64,000 bases of DNA from Fimbriimonadaceae bacterium (GTDB lineage: Bacteria; Armatimonadota; Fimbriimonadia; Fimbriimonadales; Fimbriimonadaceae): the NCBI GenBank assembly GCA_019694835.1, contig JAIBBE010000008.1, forward strand, positions 17,305 to 81,304, in the 5' to 3' direction. The position numbers were made by a program, and so were the translations under genes. This document shows positions 32,818 through 42,169 of this stretch, piece after piece. Each line of letters begins with the position of its first letter. The stretch's first letter is position 1. A model generated the notes under the pieces. It was not told where the DNA came from, did no database searches, and saw only the letters and a list, made by a program, of their open reading frames with translations.

Positions 32818-33805
32818 ATTTTCCGGGCATCGGCAAAGTTCGCACATAGCCCTTCGTTCCCGGATAGTAGCTGAGCAACTTCTCCCGCTTTGGCTTATCC
32901 AACAGCGTCATCGCCGTCGAAAGCGGATCGGTCACAAAACCATCGCGAGCAATCACCGTCGCTTGAACGCGATTCGTCAAGGCTTGACCGGTGCGCGGAT
33001 CGACTACGTGCGAATACTGAATCCCGCCAATCACCACGAATTGTTCCGTGTCGCCGGAACTCGAAACCGCGCAGTTCGCCAAATGCATCTCTGCCGGACC
33101 GCGGTCATCTCCGGCGTTGGGCACCCGCACTATCCAGCCTTTGGTGCCGGGAGGCGCATCCGAAAGCACGACATCGCCCCCCATCTCGATCAGCGCACTA
33201 ACGATTCCGTGGCGACGCAGCACCTTCTGAGCTTCATCAGCAGCATAACCCTTCGCAATTCCGCCCAGGTCTAACTTCATCCCGGGCGTCTTCAGCCGAA
33301 CCCTGCGTGAGCGGCCATCAAGCTCAATGTTTTGCCAACCCACCAGCTTCCGTGCCGCCTCAAGCTCCAGAGGATCAGGCAGCACCGACGTCTTGCGCGC
33401 CTTTCGCCATAGCTGGATGATTGGGGCGGCGGAGATGTCGAAGGCTCCATCGGCCTGTTTCGAAATCTCCAGCGAGCGGCGAAACACCTTGAAGAGATCG
33501 CCCGAAACCTTGACCCAGCCTTTGCCTGCACTCTCGCAAAGGAGATTCAGTTCGCTGTCCTTGCGGTAGTCGCTCATGATCGCGTCGAGGGCGGCAATGC
33601 GGTCAAAGGCCGCTCGGCAGCCCTTTTCCGCAACCTCTTGAGTTCGCGCGTACACCACGAGGCGGGCGTCGATCCCCATGTGATACTCGGTAAAGGTAAA
33701 ACGAGTAAGTGGTTCAGACGTCCCTGTTTGGGAGTCCGCCCTCACCACCCAACCCATCATGATCACCATCGCGACCACGCTCGGAATGCTCGGCACTGCC
33801 TTCAT
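32816..33805 (-). CDS. apbE: FAD:protein FMN transferase (ApbE)
   Basis: 329 residues with an N-terminal export signal (MKAVPSIPSVVAMVIMMGWV). ApbE signatures: MGIDARLVVYA (for MGT...), MSDYRKDSELN, FDISAAPIIQLWR, LDLGGIAKGYAADEA (FAD binding), ALIEMGGDVVLS and HVVDPRTGQAL, DPLSTAM. The enzyme attaches FMN to Thr of extracytoplasmic flavoproteins such as NqrB/RnfG-type subunits; none is nearby. The start at 33805 lies inside the opposing SUMF1-like gene; an internal ATG at 33769 would lessen the overlap but weaken the signal peptide. Confidence 0.92.
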   Translation of the reverse strand: MKAVPSIPSVVAMVIMMGWVVRADSQTGTSEPLTRFTFTEYHMGIDARLVVYARTQEVAEKGCRAAFDRIAALDAIMSDYRKDSELNLLCESAGKGWVKVSGDLFKVFRRSLEISKQADGAFDISAAPIIQLWRKARKTSVLPDPLELEAARKLVGWQNIELDGRSRRVRLKTPGMKLDLGGIAKGYAADEAQKVLRRHGIVSALIEMGGDVVLSDAPPGTKGWIVRVPNAGDDRGPAEMHLANCAVSSSGDTEQFVVIGGIQYSHVVDPRTGQALTNRVQATVIARDGFVTDPLSTAMTLLDKPKREKLLSYYPGTKGYVRTLPMPGK

Positions 33806-34568
33806 CGCTTATTCAGACGCTCATGCGCAGCCATCGGCGCTGCAGACCTATGCGGAAACGCTACCCAATTCTGTCGTCAAGATCCAGATGATCGCCATAC
33901 CCGGCGGCTCCATCAAGATCGGAAACAAGACCGTGACGGTCAAGCCGTTCTGGATCGCCCAGACCGAAACGCCATGGGAGGCTTTCGACGTCTTCACCGC
34001 GAGCGGCGAGCCTTCACCTGCCTACGACCAAACCGAATTCAAAGCCGACGTCGTCGCCCGCCCCAGCAAGAGCTACATTCTGCCCGACCTCGGCTGGGGA
34101 CACAATGGCTCGCCAGCCATCAATCTGAGCTTCACGTCGGTCGAAATGTTCTGCCGCTGGCTCGCTAAGGCAACGAAGAAGAAGTACCGCTTGCCGACCG
34201 AGGCCGAGTGGGAGTGGGCCTGCCGTGCCGGAAATGATGGAGCTTGGAAGATGGACGCTGCGCAGCTCGACAAAGCCGCATGGTACGAGGCGAATAGCCG
34301 AAAGATGAGCCATCCGGTCGCTAAGAAAGAGCCGAACAAGTACGGCCTGAACGACATGCTCGGCAATGTCGGCGAGTGGTCGACCGACCTGGAAGGTAAG
34401 CCGGTCCTGTGCGGGAGCACCTTCCTCGACCCCGCCAGTGAGGTGACGCCGACCCGGCGTCAACGATGGCAGCCCGAATGGCAGGACAAAGACCCCCAGA
34501 TCCCGAAGAGCCGCTGGTGGCTATCTGATGCGCCGTTCGCCGGCTTTCGCGTAGTGTGCGAGCCATAA
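33759..34568 (+). CDS. Secreted SUMF1/formylglycine-generating-enzyme-like protein
   Basis: 269 residues with signal peptide MITIATTLGMLGTAFIAYSD (cleavage near AHAQ). The FGE-sulfatase fold is shown by IPGGSIKIGNKTVTVKPFWI, QTETPWEAFDVF, FCRWLAKATKKKYRLPTEAE with WEWACRAG, LNDMLGNVGEWSTD and the terminal FAGFRVVCEP. The paired active-site cysteines of true formylglycine enzymes are not obvious, so a non-sulfatase binding role is likely. An alternative ATG at 33786 has a GGA upstream. Its 5' end overlaps apbE on the other strand. Confidence 0.85.
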   Translation: MITIATTLGMLGTAFIAYSDAHAQPSALQTYAETLPNSVVKIQMIAIPGGSIKIGNKTVTVKPFWIAQTETPWEAFDVFTASGEPSPAYDQTEFKADVVARPSKSYILPDLGWGHNGSPAINLSFTSVEMFCRWLAKATKKKYRLPTEAEWEWACRAGNDGAWKMDAAQLDKAAWYEANSRKMSHPVAKKEPNKYGLNDMLGNVGEWSTDLEGKPVLCGSTFLDPASEVTPTRRQRWQPEWQDKDPQIPKSRWWLSDAPFAGFRVVCEP

Positions 34569-34660
34569 GGGTCGCATCAGATCGCTTCATGACCAAGGGC
34601 CAACGGCAGGTCGAGATGGACTATTGACCTTTCTTGCGTTCGTGGGGTAAACACGCCTAA

Positions 34661-35944
34661 ATGGGGAAGTTTTCTCTGCTTCTTTGCTTTGCGTTGGTTG
34701 TAGCCGGTTGTGGGAAGAAAGAGGAGGCATGGCCGTCGGCGCCCAGCGCGGAAAAGAGCGGCGTTTTGGCGGATGGACAGGATCGTGCCCAGCGATTTGT
34801 TTCAATCAACTTGAGAACATTGAAATTCAAAAAGCAAGCGGCCGATGGAATGGCCATCTGTGATGCGGGAGGCTTGTTTACAAATGCCGGATTTCAGCTT
34901 GTAACTTCTGTAACGGTCGAACTGCAGATCAAGGATAGTGCAGGTTCCAACATTCTTCTCAAAGCTATCGAGTTTAGTGACTTTAGGGACCAAGTCCTTG
35001 GCTTTGGTCCGGCATTGTTGCCAAAGAGTGCCGCGATGAAGGTGCAGGAGATTGAGCTGCCCACGGAAGTGCTATCTCGCATGGCATCTTACTGGTTTGT
35101 GGTGACGAAGTTTGAAGGATACGGCGGAGATTCGAATCTTCACGATCCGCTACGATTGATTTCAGCGGCTAAAACCAATGCGCCAACGGTGCTTGAGGAG
35201 TTAAAAAAGGATCCACGTCTCGCCGCATCAAGAGAGCCTACATCAGGTGTCTCGTTGGTCCATATTGCGTTCATCACGGGTGATCCCAAATTGATCGACT
35301 ACTTCGCTTCCAACGGCAATTACTTGAAAGAAAAGACGAAGACGGGGTTGATGCCCGTGCATTGTGCGGGACTTGCGCCGACCAACTATGGGCTCAAGGT
35401 GCTCAAGCAAAGAGGCATTCCGGTCGATTCGCGAGATGCCAAAGGCAAGACACCGCTCATGCTTGCCTGCGAGTTCGGGACAACCAAGAACATCGAAGAC
35501 CTGATTGAATTCGGCGCAAAGCCGAATGTTCGCAGCAATGATGGATTTAGTCCTTTCTTCTTTTCAACCTTTGACCGTCGGCCAACGAATCACCTTGAAG
35601 TCGTCAAAGCGCTGAAGAAGGGTGGCTTTGATGCCAACGAGTGGTCGACGCCGAATGATCATCCGCTGCACATTGCTTGGGATCCAGAAGTGATTACTTA
35701 TCTCGTATCGATAGGTGGGAACGTAAATGCCTATGCGAGGGGATCGGCAGCGGGTCACTGGACACCACTCCATCAAGCGGCCAAATATGGGCGCCCTGAC
35801 CAAATCGCCGCGCTACTGGAAAACGGGGCCGATCCCCGGATCAAGACCGTTCCTAACGGTAATACACCTGCCGACATCGCACGAAACTATGGTCGACTTA
35901 CAGAAGAGCGCCTTATCCGTTCAGCGAAATCGAAGAGGAACTAG
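34661..35944 (+). CDS. Ankyrin-repeat lipoprotein
   Basis: 427 residues. Lipobox signal MGKFSLLLCFALVVAGC, an unassigned beta-like domain (about 40-165), then ankyrin repeats (VSLVHIAFITGDPKLIDYFA; TPLMLACEFGTTKNIEDLIE; HPLHIAWDPEVITYLVSIGG; TPLHQAAKYGRPDQIAALLE). Ankyrin arrays bind protein partners; on an envelope lipoprotein this may be a scaffold or an inhibitor. GC is lower than in neighbours (many AA/TT-ending codons), which hints at separate history. It stands alone, 29 bases upstream of the ThuA gene. Confidence 0.85.
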   Translation: MGKFSLLLCFALVVAGCGKKEEAWPSAPSAEKSGVLADGQDRAQRFVSINLRTLKFKKQAADGMAICDAGGLFTNAGFQLVTSVTVELQIKDSAGSNILLKAIEFSDFRDQVLGFGPALLPKSAAMKVQEIELPTEVLSRMASYWFVVTKFEGYGGDSNLHDPLRLISAAKTNAPTVLEELKKDPRLAASREPTSGVSLVHIAFITGDPKLIDYFASNGNYLKEKTKTGLMPVHCAGLAPTNYGLKVLKQRGIPVDSRDAKGKTPLMLACEFGTTKNIEDLIEFGAKPNVRSNDGFSPFFFSTFDRRPTNHLEVVKALKKGGFDANEWSTPNDHPLHIAWDPEVITYLVSIGGNVNAYARGSAAGHWTPLHQAAKYGRPDQIAALLENGADPRIKTVPNGNTPADIARNYGRLTEERLIRSAKSKRN

Positions 35945-35973
35945 GATCTGTGAACAGTGTAATCTAACCCCAC

Positions 35974-36894
35974 ATGCTCGGTTTGCTTCTCGCCCTCCTT
36001 GATACGCCGTCGCCCAAGCACATCGTGCTCCTGGCGGGCGACGAGGAGTATCGATCGGAGGAGGCTTTGCCGCAGCTGGCCAAGATCCTCACGACCCGGC
36101 ATGGGTTCAAGTGCACCGTGCTCTACTCGGTCAACGCCAAGGGCGAAATCGACCCCAACACGCAGGACAATCAGCCAGGAATGAGCTCGCTGGACTCGGC
36201 CGATCTTTGCATCATGATGCTGCGCTTCCGGCGCTGGCCGGACGAGCAGATGAAGCACTTCGTCGACTACTACCGGTCCGGAAAGCCGATCATCGCTCTG
36301 CGGACCAGCACGCACGCCTTCGACTATCCCGAAGACTCGTCCAGTGCCTACCGTCGATTCGGGTGGCGGAGCAAGGACTGGTCGGGGGGCTTCGGCGAGC
36401 AGGTGCTCGGCGAAAACTGGATCAGCCACTGGGGCAACCACGGCTCGCAAGGCACCCGCGCCATCATCGAACCCGACGTGAAGCACCCGGTCTTAAAGGG
36501 CGTCGAGGGCATTTACGTGACGACCGATGTGTACGAAGCCCACCCCCCTGCCGACGCCCAAATCCTCATGCGGGGCGAAGTTGTCGAGGGGATGAAGCCC
36601 ACCGACCCGCCCGCTCAAGGCAAGAAGAAGACCGCGAAAGGCACAGAACAAGACTTCAACAGTCCTATGATGCCGATCGTGTGGACGCGCGAGGTCCTGA
36701 ACGACAACGGGAAGACCAATCGAATCTTCACCTGCACCATGGGGGCTGCAACGGACTTCCTCAGCGAGCCGCTCAGGCGTCTGCTCGTGAACGCGAGCTA
36801 CTGGGCCATGGGCTTGCCCGTTCCCGCCAAGGCCAACGTTGACCTCGTCGGGGACTACAAGCCGAGCCCGTTTGGTTTCCGAAAGCCTGGGTGA
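35974..36894 (+). CDS. ThuA-domain protein
   Basis: 306 residues. A ThuA-like (trehalose utilisation) glutamine-amidotransferase fold: HIVLLAGDEEYRSEEALPQL, LDSADLCIMMLRFRRWPDEQ, HFVDYYRSGKPIIALRTSTH and HWGNHGSQGTRAIIE, ending NRIFTCTMGAATDF and NASYWAMGL. The N-terminus (MLGLLLALLDTPSPK) may be a short export signal. ThuA proteins occur with sugar oxidoreductases and c-type cytochrome dehydrogenases; biochemical role unsettled. A family C repeat follows before the convergent dioxygenase. Confidence 0.85.
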   Translation: MLGLLLALLDTPSPKHIVLLAGDEEYRSEEALPQLAKILTTRHGFKCTVLYSVNAKGEIDPNTQDNQPGMSSLDSADLCIMMLRFRRWPDEQMKHFVDYYRSGKPIIALRTSTHAFDYPEDSSSAYRRFGWRSKDWSGGFGEQVLGENWISHWGNHGSQGTRAIIEPDVKHPVLKGVEGIYVTTDVYEAHPPADAQILMRGEVVEGMKPTDPPAQGKKKTAKGTEQDFNSPMMPIVWTREVLNDNGKTNRIFTCTMGAATDFLSEPLRRLLVNASYWAMGLPVPAKANVDLVGDYKPSPFGFRKPG

Positions 36895-36979
36895 TTGAAC
36901 TCAGCCCTCAACCTATGGGCAAACTCGCATGGCGCAGTGATGGACCCAAAGAGCCTCGGTGAACGCCTATTCTTGCGTG

Positions 36980-37005
36980 AGCGGGCAAGATGCCCGCGCC
37001 ACTCT
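36980..37005. repeat. Family C repeat, single copy between convergent genes
   Basis: AGCGGGCAAGATGCCCGCGC followed by CACTCT, matching the right arm at 28917-28938 and beyond. GCGGGCA/TGCCCGC can form a short stem. It ends one base before the dioxygenase stop. Confidence 0.6.
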
Positions 37006-37006
37006 C

Positions 37007-37708
37007 TTATGCCCCAGGCGTCATTCCGAGCACGATCTCGAATTTGGCCGACAGTTCGCCCGCCTTCGAATCCTTCAAGGGATCGAACGGAACGATGACT
37101 GAAGCGCGGGCTCGTGCGTCTGCGATTCCGAGCAAGACCCCATCATTGGTGTTGCGCGGCTCCCCCTTGATGTAGCACTGGGTCGTGAGAAGTTCCTGAT
37201 TCTTCTTGCTCACCTTTACATGGATGTGCGGTGTCCTTCCGGGATAAGCAACGGGTTTGATGGTCCGGAAATAGTAGGCTCCTGTGGAATCGGTTAGAAA
37301 CCGGCCGTAACCCTGAAAGTTCTTATCGAATTTTTCGCGATTGTCGCTGCCCGAATGCAAGTAGGCACCGTTCGCGTCGACCTGCCAGATTTCGATGAGA
37401 GCGTTGCGAACTGGATGCCCCAACGCATCGACAATACGACCCGAAAGGTGTGTGACAACGCCTGCCGCAGGAGTCGTGCGGCTGTTGATGATCACGAGGT
37501 CGTTGTCGGTGTCCAGAGGCATCTTGTCAGGAAAGAACGGTCCTTCGGTCTGAGCCGGTGTCTTAACCAGTTCTTGGGCATAGTCGCCGCTCACAACAAA
37601 CGCCGCCGCCTCGTTGGGAAACAGCCGAAAAGCCAGCAGCGATGCGGCTCCTCCGCCGAGAAGTCTCAGAAACTGACGTCGAGAGTCGTTCTTCGTATAG
37701 AAATCCAT
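37007..37708 (-). CDS. Tat-exported intradiol dioxygenase-like protein
   Basis: 233 residues from ATG 37708. Twin-arginine signal DSRRQFLRLLGGGAASLLAF, then an intradiol ring-cleavage fold: TEGPFFPD, GRIVDALGHPVRNALIEIWQ with DANGAYLHS, GYYYF-like TGAYYFRTIKPVAYPGRTPH with IHVKV. The Tyr/Tyr/His/His non-haem Fe(III) ligand pattern appears present (Tyr in YLHS, Tyr in VAYPGR, the two His of HIHVK). Catechol-like or protein-bound substrate is unknown. It lies in the same orientation as the BSP protease 52 bases upstream. Confidence 0.85.
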   Translation of the reverse strand: MDFYTKNDSRRQFLRLLGGGAASLLAFRLFPNEAAAFVVSGDYAQELVKTPAQTEGPFFPDKMPLDTDNDLVIINSRTTPAAGVVTHLSGRIVDALGHPVRNALIEIWQVDANGAYLHSGSDNREKFDKNFQGYGRFLTDSTGAYYFRTIKPVAYPGRTPHIHVKVSKKNQELLTTQCYIKGEPRNTNDGVLLGIADARARASVIVPFDPLKDSKAGELSAKFEIVLGMTPGA

Positions 37709-37760
37709 AGTCCTAACCCGTCTACTACCGTACTGTACGCAGGAGTTGTTTGATTCCCGT

Positions 37761-38513
37761 TTACTTCTGCGCGGCAACGAATTCTTTGAATAACTCCTCG
37801 GGCTCTTTGCCGGTCAGCTTCTTAAACAGGGGGACAGGGTCCTCACCATCGCGCATCGCGTTGTCCAGTGCCGGAACGAGGCGCATATCGTACCTTCGAG
37901 ATAACCACGCCAGCCACATTGCTGTGGTTCGGTAGGAGTCGGTGTATTTCGCTTTGTCGGGATTGATCTTCGTTCTCCCCGGTCCTGCGTGAAGTTCAGG
38001 CTCATAGCGCCACCATCGAATGTAATCGGCAATACCCTCAACCAGCCAGCCGGGCACCCGCCTTCCGCCATAGTTCTGAATGACGTGCGTGAGTTCGTGC
38101 ACGACCATACCGAGGTCGTCTGGATGTTGAGTAATCCACTTCCCGTTAATCGTTATGGTCCCGCCTGACGCATACGCGGGAACGTCGAGCTCCTTCTTGA
38201 AAATCAGCTTGATGGCCTCGGGCGGCTCGAACGGCTTACTTCTGATCGAACGTGTCAACGGATCCCAACCGTCGGTCGCCAGCAGTTGGGTGATTTTGGG
38301 GTACCAATCCTGGACCAAAGCCGATGCGGCCAACGCCCATTGCTTGGCGGCTGGAACTTCAGTCACGTCGATCTCGACGGGCGGGCAGTTCATCGCTTTG
38401 GCAAGTGGATAGACATACGTTTCGAGGCTGCGAACAGCAGGTGCCTGACCAACAAGCGACAGGACCAGTGCAAGAGAAGATGCCGTTAACACCTCAGGAC
38501 CCCTTGACCGCAT
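37761..38513 (-). CDS. Basic secretory protein (BSP) family metallopeptidase
   Basis: 250 residues with a weak export signal (LTASSLALVLSLVGQAPAV). The zinc motif MVVHELTHVIQNYGG and the glutamate ligand block VPGWLVEGIADYIRWWRYEP match the plant-type BSP/DUF gluzincin family; the C-terminal KYTDSYRTTAMWLAWLSRRY and PLFKKLTGKEPEELF also fit. An extracytoplasmic protease of unknown target. The start overlaps the end of the S15 hydrolase gene by 20 bases, so it is the second gene of a minus-strand unit. Confidence 0.85.
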   Translation of the reverse strand: MRSRGPEVLTASSLALVLSLVGQAPAVRSLETYVYPLAKAMNCPPVEIDVTEVPAAKQWALAASALVQDWYPKITQLLATDGWDPLTRSIRSKPFEPPEAIKLIFKKELDVPAYASGGTITINGKWITQHPDDLGMVVHELTHVIQNYGGRRVPGWLVEGIADYIRWWRYEPELHAGPGRTKINPDKAKYTDSYRTTAMWLAWLSRRYDMRLVPALDNAMRDGEDPVPLFKKLTGKEPEELFKEFVAAQK

Positions 38514-40371
38514 TCAGGAACGCACCGGAACCACCGACGATTGGCAAAGTGATCCGGGTGGCGTCCAAGTCTACAGTGAGCTTCGTACCAGCTTTCGGCC
38601 AAACCGTGAAGTCGCGATCGCTCGACAGGATCATCAGCGCAATTCGCTTGCCGGCCGGGATGATTTGGTCATCCGGCTGCAAGTCAAAGGTCATCGTGAC
38701 AAACTCGCCGGGCTTCAGGGGCACGCCAGGATCCATCGAATGGAAATCGCCTCCCTTGATCAGTGCTTTCGCATTCTGAGGGTCGGCCCAGCCTCGCGTG
38801 ATCAAGTTCGCAGTGCCAACCGGACCATCGGTCCAAGGCAGTTGTACGAGATACACCGAGAGATTCGCAGCCGCCGCGCTGGACGCCAACCGAATCGTCA
38901 CGCGCGCCGTCCCGGAGAGGTGAACAGATGACGCCAACTGCGGCGTGGCATAGATCAGCCGATGGGGAGAGTCCTCGGCTTTTGCGAGGGCAACCGGACC
39001 GAACTCCACGTTGTCGATCAGGTCTTCCTGGCCCTGCTTGGCCGGTGCCTTCGAGGAAAGCACACCCATCGTCTTTCCACTTTTCATTAGGTGAAACGTG
39101 ACCGGCTTGGCCTCGGGGTTTGGATAATCGGCATAGGCGGTTGGAGGTTGCGCCGGGCCACGCGGCGCAGCCGGATCTTGCTCACGCACGATGAACGCCT
39201 TCGGGCCATTCTCGACGCCGTTCTGCACCCCATACAAGAAGCGCGTGAACCACTTGTTCATCAATTCAAAGGGAGGATCGCCGCCGTGGCCGCCTTGGTG
39301 AAAATACTGCACCAGGGGTACTTTGCCTTTGAGTGCTTCGCTAATCCTCACACTGTGTTCGGGCACGACGTTCCAATCATTAAATGCGTGCGCCATCAGC
39401 ACCGCACACTTGATGTTCTTGGCGAACAGCAGCAGGTCGCGTTCAGCCCAAAAGTTGTTGTAATCCCCGGTCCGGCGATCGCGCCCCTTTGCAAATTCGC
39501 CATCACGATAGAGCTTGTTACTCGTTTCGCGTCCGGCGGGATCACCGCTGTTGATGAAATCGTACAAAGAGTCGATATCTTCACCAAGCCAGCCACCCGG
39601 ATGCCTCACTAAACCGTTTGAACGATAGTAATGATAATAGGACGTATTGGGTGCGACGGGAATAATCGCTTCCAAACCCTTCACTCCAGTGGTCGCGGCT
39701 GCCACCGGAATCGTTCCATTGTAAGAAGTTCCGGTCATCCCCACCTTGCCCGTACACCAAGTTGCCTTGATTTCGGTTTGCCCATCGCGCGTCGTGAAGC
39801 CCTTGGCTCGGCCATTGAGCCAATCGATGACTGCTTTCGGCGCCAATCGCTCAGCCGGGCCGCCCACTGTGGGTGAACCCTCGGATAGCCCGGTTCCAGG
39901 TGCTTCTGAGTGCACCACGGCAAAGCCGCGCGGCACCCAGTTACTGACCAGGGAGTTGGAAATCCTCGTTCGGTCTGGATTGAACTTGATATCTGGATGC
40001 ATCGTTCTGGGTGGTGGTTCCGCGCCGACTTCCTGTTTGACGTCCCAAAGGATTTGCCCCCCTCCGCCCGTGCCCGCGAAGTAAGGCGACGACTCGTAGA
40101 TGACGGGCACTTTCAAGCCTTCGGTTTCCGTCTGCTTCTGTCGGGTGACATCGACGTGGACCCGGTCGCGCTTGCCGTTCTTGTCCGAGTCGAATTCGGT
40201 CTCCACCCACAGCCGCTCCCGAATCCAATCGTCGGCATTTGCGAACGCTTGAACCACCTGCGCTTGCCCGTCTTTGAATTCCGGCATGGCCCGCGTTGGG
40301 GCTTGAGCGAGTGCTCCAGGCAGCAGCGCGGAAGCGATAAGTGCGCAAAGAGAAAGGGGCTGATTGAGCAT
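38494..40371 (-). CDS. Secreted X-Pro dipeptidyl-peptidase/CocE-type hydrolase
   Basis: 625 residues with signal peptide (LCALIASALLPGALAQ). Peptidase S15 architecture: alpha/beta hydrolase core with SerX nucleophile in GMTGTSYNGTIPV, catalytic Asp in AFNDWNVVPEH and His in HQGGHGGDPP, plus a C-terminal jelly-roll (HLSGTARVTIRLASSAAAAN, PGEFVTMTFDLQPDDQIIPA). It is the long form resembling Lactobacillus PepX. Cleaves X-Pro dipeptides or esters; substrate untested. First gene of the unit with the BSP peptidase. Confidence 0.9.
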   Translation of the reverse strand: MLNQPLSLCALIASALLPGALAQAPTRAMPEFKDGQAQVVQAFANADDWIRERLWVETEFDSDKNGKRDRVHVDVTRQKQTETEGLKVPVIYESSPYFAGTGGGGQILWDVKQEVGAEPPPRTMHPDIKFNPDRTRISNSLVSNWVPRGFAVVHSEAPGTGLSEGSPTVGGPAERLAPKAVIDWLNGRAKGFTTRDGQTEIKATWCTGKVGMTGTSYNGTIPVAAATTGVKGLEAIIPVAPNTSYYHYYRSNGLVRHPGGWLGEDIDSLYDFINSGDPAGRETSNKLYRDGEFAKGRDRRTGDYNNFWAERDLLLFAKNIKCAVLMAHAFNDWNVVPEHSVRISEALKGKVPLVQYFHQGGHGGDPPFELMNKWFTRFLYGVQNGVENGPKAFIVREQDPAAPRGPAQPPTAYADYPNPEAKPVTFHLMKSGKTMGVLSSKAPAKQGQEDLIDNVEFGPVALAKAEDSPHRLIYATPQLASSVHLSGTARVTIRLASSAAAANLSVYLVQLPWTDGPVGTANLITRGWADPQNAKALIKGGDFHSMDPGVPLKPGEFVTMTFDLQPDDQIIPAGKRIALMILSSDRDFTVWPKAGTKLTVDLDATRITLPIVGGSGAFLNAVKGS

Positions 40372-40406
40372 CGTTTCGTGATTATGATGAATACGGAGAG
40401 CGGGAA

Positions 40407-41192
40407 CTACTCATTCTGGAATGCGCCGCGCGACCCGGCACGTTCGTAGCATAGTCGGAGGCCATCCAGCGTCAAATTGGGCTCATAGCGGTGCAGCTTC
40501 TTGCACAGTCCCATAAACAGGCCGCCGAGGCCGCCTGTGACCAGGATCGTTGGGGAACTGCCCAATTCCGCGCTGATACGCTCTGCCAGTGCATCGATGG
40601 CGCCGGCATAGCCGAGCATCACGCCGGACTGGATCGATTCGACCGTATTCCGGCCGATCGCGTTGTCGGGGGCGACGAGGGGAATCTGGGGGAGTTTGGC
40701 CGTTCGCAGAAAGAGGGCTTCCATGGAAACATTGATTCCCGGCAGGATCGCGCCGCCGACGTAGCAGCCGTCTGCGGAGACGGCGTCGAAGGTCGTCGCG
40801 GTACCAAAATCGACCACCACAACCGGCGGCTTCACCAGCGCCAACGCGCCCACCGCATTCGCGATCCGGTCCGCTCCCACGGCATGAGGTGGGTCATATC
40901 GGACCGGCAGGCCAACTTGGTCGCCTGACTTGAGCAGAAACACCGGGGCATGCAGCCACTTGTCGGCGAGACGTTCGAGGTCGTGGTCCATACGCGGGAC
41001 AACGCTCGCAATGGCGACAGCGCTAGCCTTGAACGGCAAGCCGGCGAGGTCGGCAAAGCCCTTGAGTTTGACGGCGAGTTCGTCCTCGGTCTCCTGGCTC
41101 ACCGTCCCAAACCGCCAGACCGCGCGCCACGCCGAGCCGTCCCACACCCCGACGACCGTGTTCGTATTGCCGACATCCATCGCCCACAGCAT
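40407..41192 (-). CDS. coaX: Type III pantothenate kinase CoaX
   Basis: 261 residues from ATG 41192, which places the ASKHA phosphate loop (AMDVGNTNTVVGVWDG) at the N-terminus. Further motifs are HAVGADRIANAVGAL, VVDFGTATTFDAVS and YVGGAILPGINVSMEALF with TAKLPQI. CoaX phosphorylates pantothenate in the first step of CoA synthesis, needs a monovalent cation and is not inhibited by CoA. The frame extends to 41309 but would overlap the divergent peptidase gene. It follows upstream of the S15 gene by 35 bases. Confidence 0.95.
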   Translation of the reverse strand: MLWAMDVGNTNTVVGVWDGSAWRAVWRFGTVSQETEDELAVKLKGFADLAGLPFKASAVAIASVVPRMDHDLERLADKWLHAPVFLLKSGDQVGLPVRYDPPHAVGADRIANAVGALALVKPPVVVVDFGTATTFDAVSADGCYVGGAILPGINVSMEALFLRTAKLPQIPLVAPDNAIGRNTVESIQSGVMLGYAGAIDALAERISAELGSSPTILVTGGLGGLFMGLCKKLHRYEPNLTLDGLRLCYERAGSRGAFQNE

Positions 41193-41252
41193 CGCCCCAT
41201 TATGGTGGGAACAAGGTCCCGCAGCGACGCGTGCAGGCCGTAACCTGCTGTC

Positions 41253-41981
41253 ATGGTTTTGACTTCGCTTGTCTTGGCTCTCGTCGCCCAGCCCCCGTAC
41301 ATCATTCACGCCGACGGCATTCCCGAGCCCACGCGGCAGCGCGTCGAGCGTTCACTCACACGTGGGACGGCACTGGTTGAGAATGCGATGGGCGCGCCCT
41401 TTCCTCATCGCTTCCCCGTTGAACTCGCCGCCCATCGCCGCGACTTCGACCGAGTGACCGCCGCCTACTGGAAGATGCCGCCGTCCGAGAAATGGATGGT
41501 CGGCGCCGGAGCCTCAAACGTCCTCATCCTGCTCAGCCCGGACGCGTGGCGTAAGGAAGCCGTCGAGCACGACGCGAGCAGCGAAAAAGAACTCGACCAG
41601 ATCATTGCCCACGAACTGACGCACGTCTATCACGGTCAGGTGTGCCCACGCCGCGACTTCGACGGCATGGACGATATGGGCTGGTTCGTCGAAGGCCTGG
41701 CCGTCGTGGTTTCCGGTCAGCTTGAGATGAAGTACCTCGGCGTCGCTCGTCGTGCAGTTGAGTCGGGTCGGGGACCGCAGAGTCTGGCGGCTGCCTGGTC
41801 GGGCCCACATCGCTATGGGGTAGCTGGCTCGATGGTTAAGTACCTCGGCGAGAAGTGGGGACGCCTGGTACGGGACAAGGCGATGCGCTGCACGTCGACC
41901 GCGCAGGTGTTGCGGCTGCTCGGGGTGAGCGAGGCGGAGTTCCTGGCGGGATGGCGGGGTTGGTTGAAGGAGAAGTCGTAA
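41253..41981 (+). CDS. Secreted gluzincin (peptidase MA-like)
   Basis: 242 residues with a short export signal (VLTSLVLALVAQPPY). The zinc motif QIIAHELTHVYHGQ and downstream glutamate block DMGWFVEGLAVVVSGQ define a peptidase MA-type metalloprotease; the C-terminus (SMVKYLGEKWGRLV, LLGVSEAEFLAGWRGWL) is typical of the family. Divergent from coaX with a 60-base gap. Together with 37761-38513 it is the second HELTH-type protease within 4 kb. The following 188 bases show no clear feature. Confidence 0.85.
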   Translation: MVLTSLVLALVAQPPYIIHADGIPEPTRQRVERSLTRGTALVENAMGAPFPHRFPVELAAHRRDFDRVTAAYWKMPPSEKWMVGAGASNVLILLSPDAWRKEAVEHDASSEKELDQIIAHELTHVYHGQVCPRRDFDGMDDMGWFVEGLAVVVSGQLEMKYLGVARRAVESGRGPQSLAAAWSGPHRYGVAGSMVKYLGEKWGRLVRDKAMRCTSTAQVLRLLGVSEAEFLAGWRGWLKEKS

Positions 41982-42169
41982 GCAGGGAGCGCCGGCACAA
42001 ACCCTCCGGTGCCTACCGCCCATCATTGACGAAACTGAGGTAGCCGCCGGATGGGTCGTGCCGGCGTTCACCTTGGCCCGGACCGGTCACCGGCAACTTA
42101 GCCCGCTTTGCTCAACTCGGGCTTGCACCAATGCTTACTGGACCTGGGATGACGACCCACGATCCAAGT

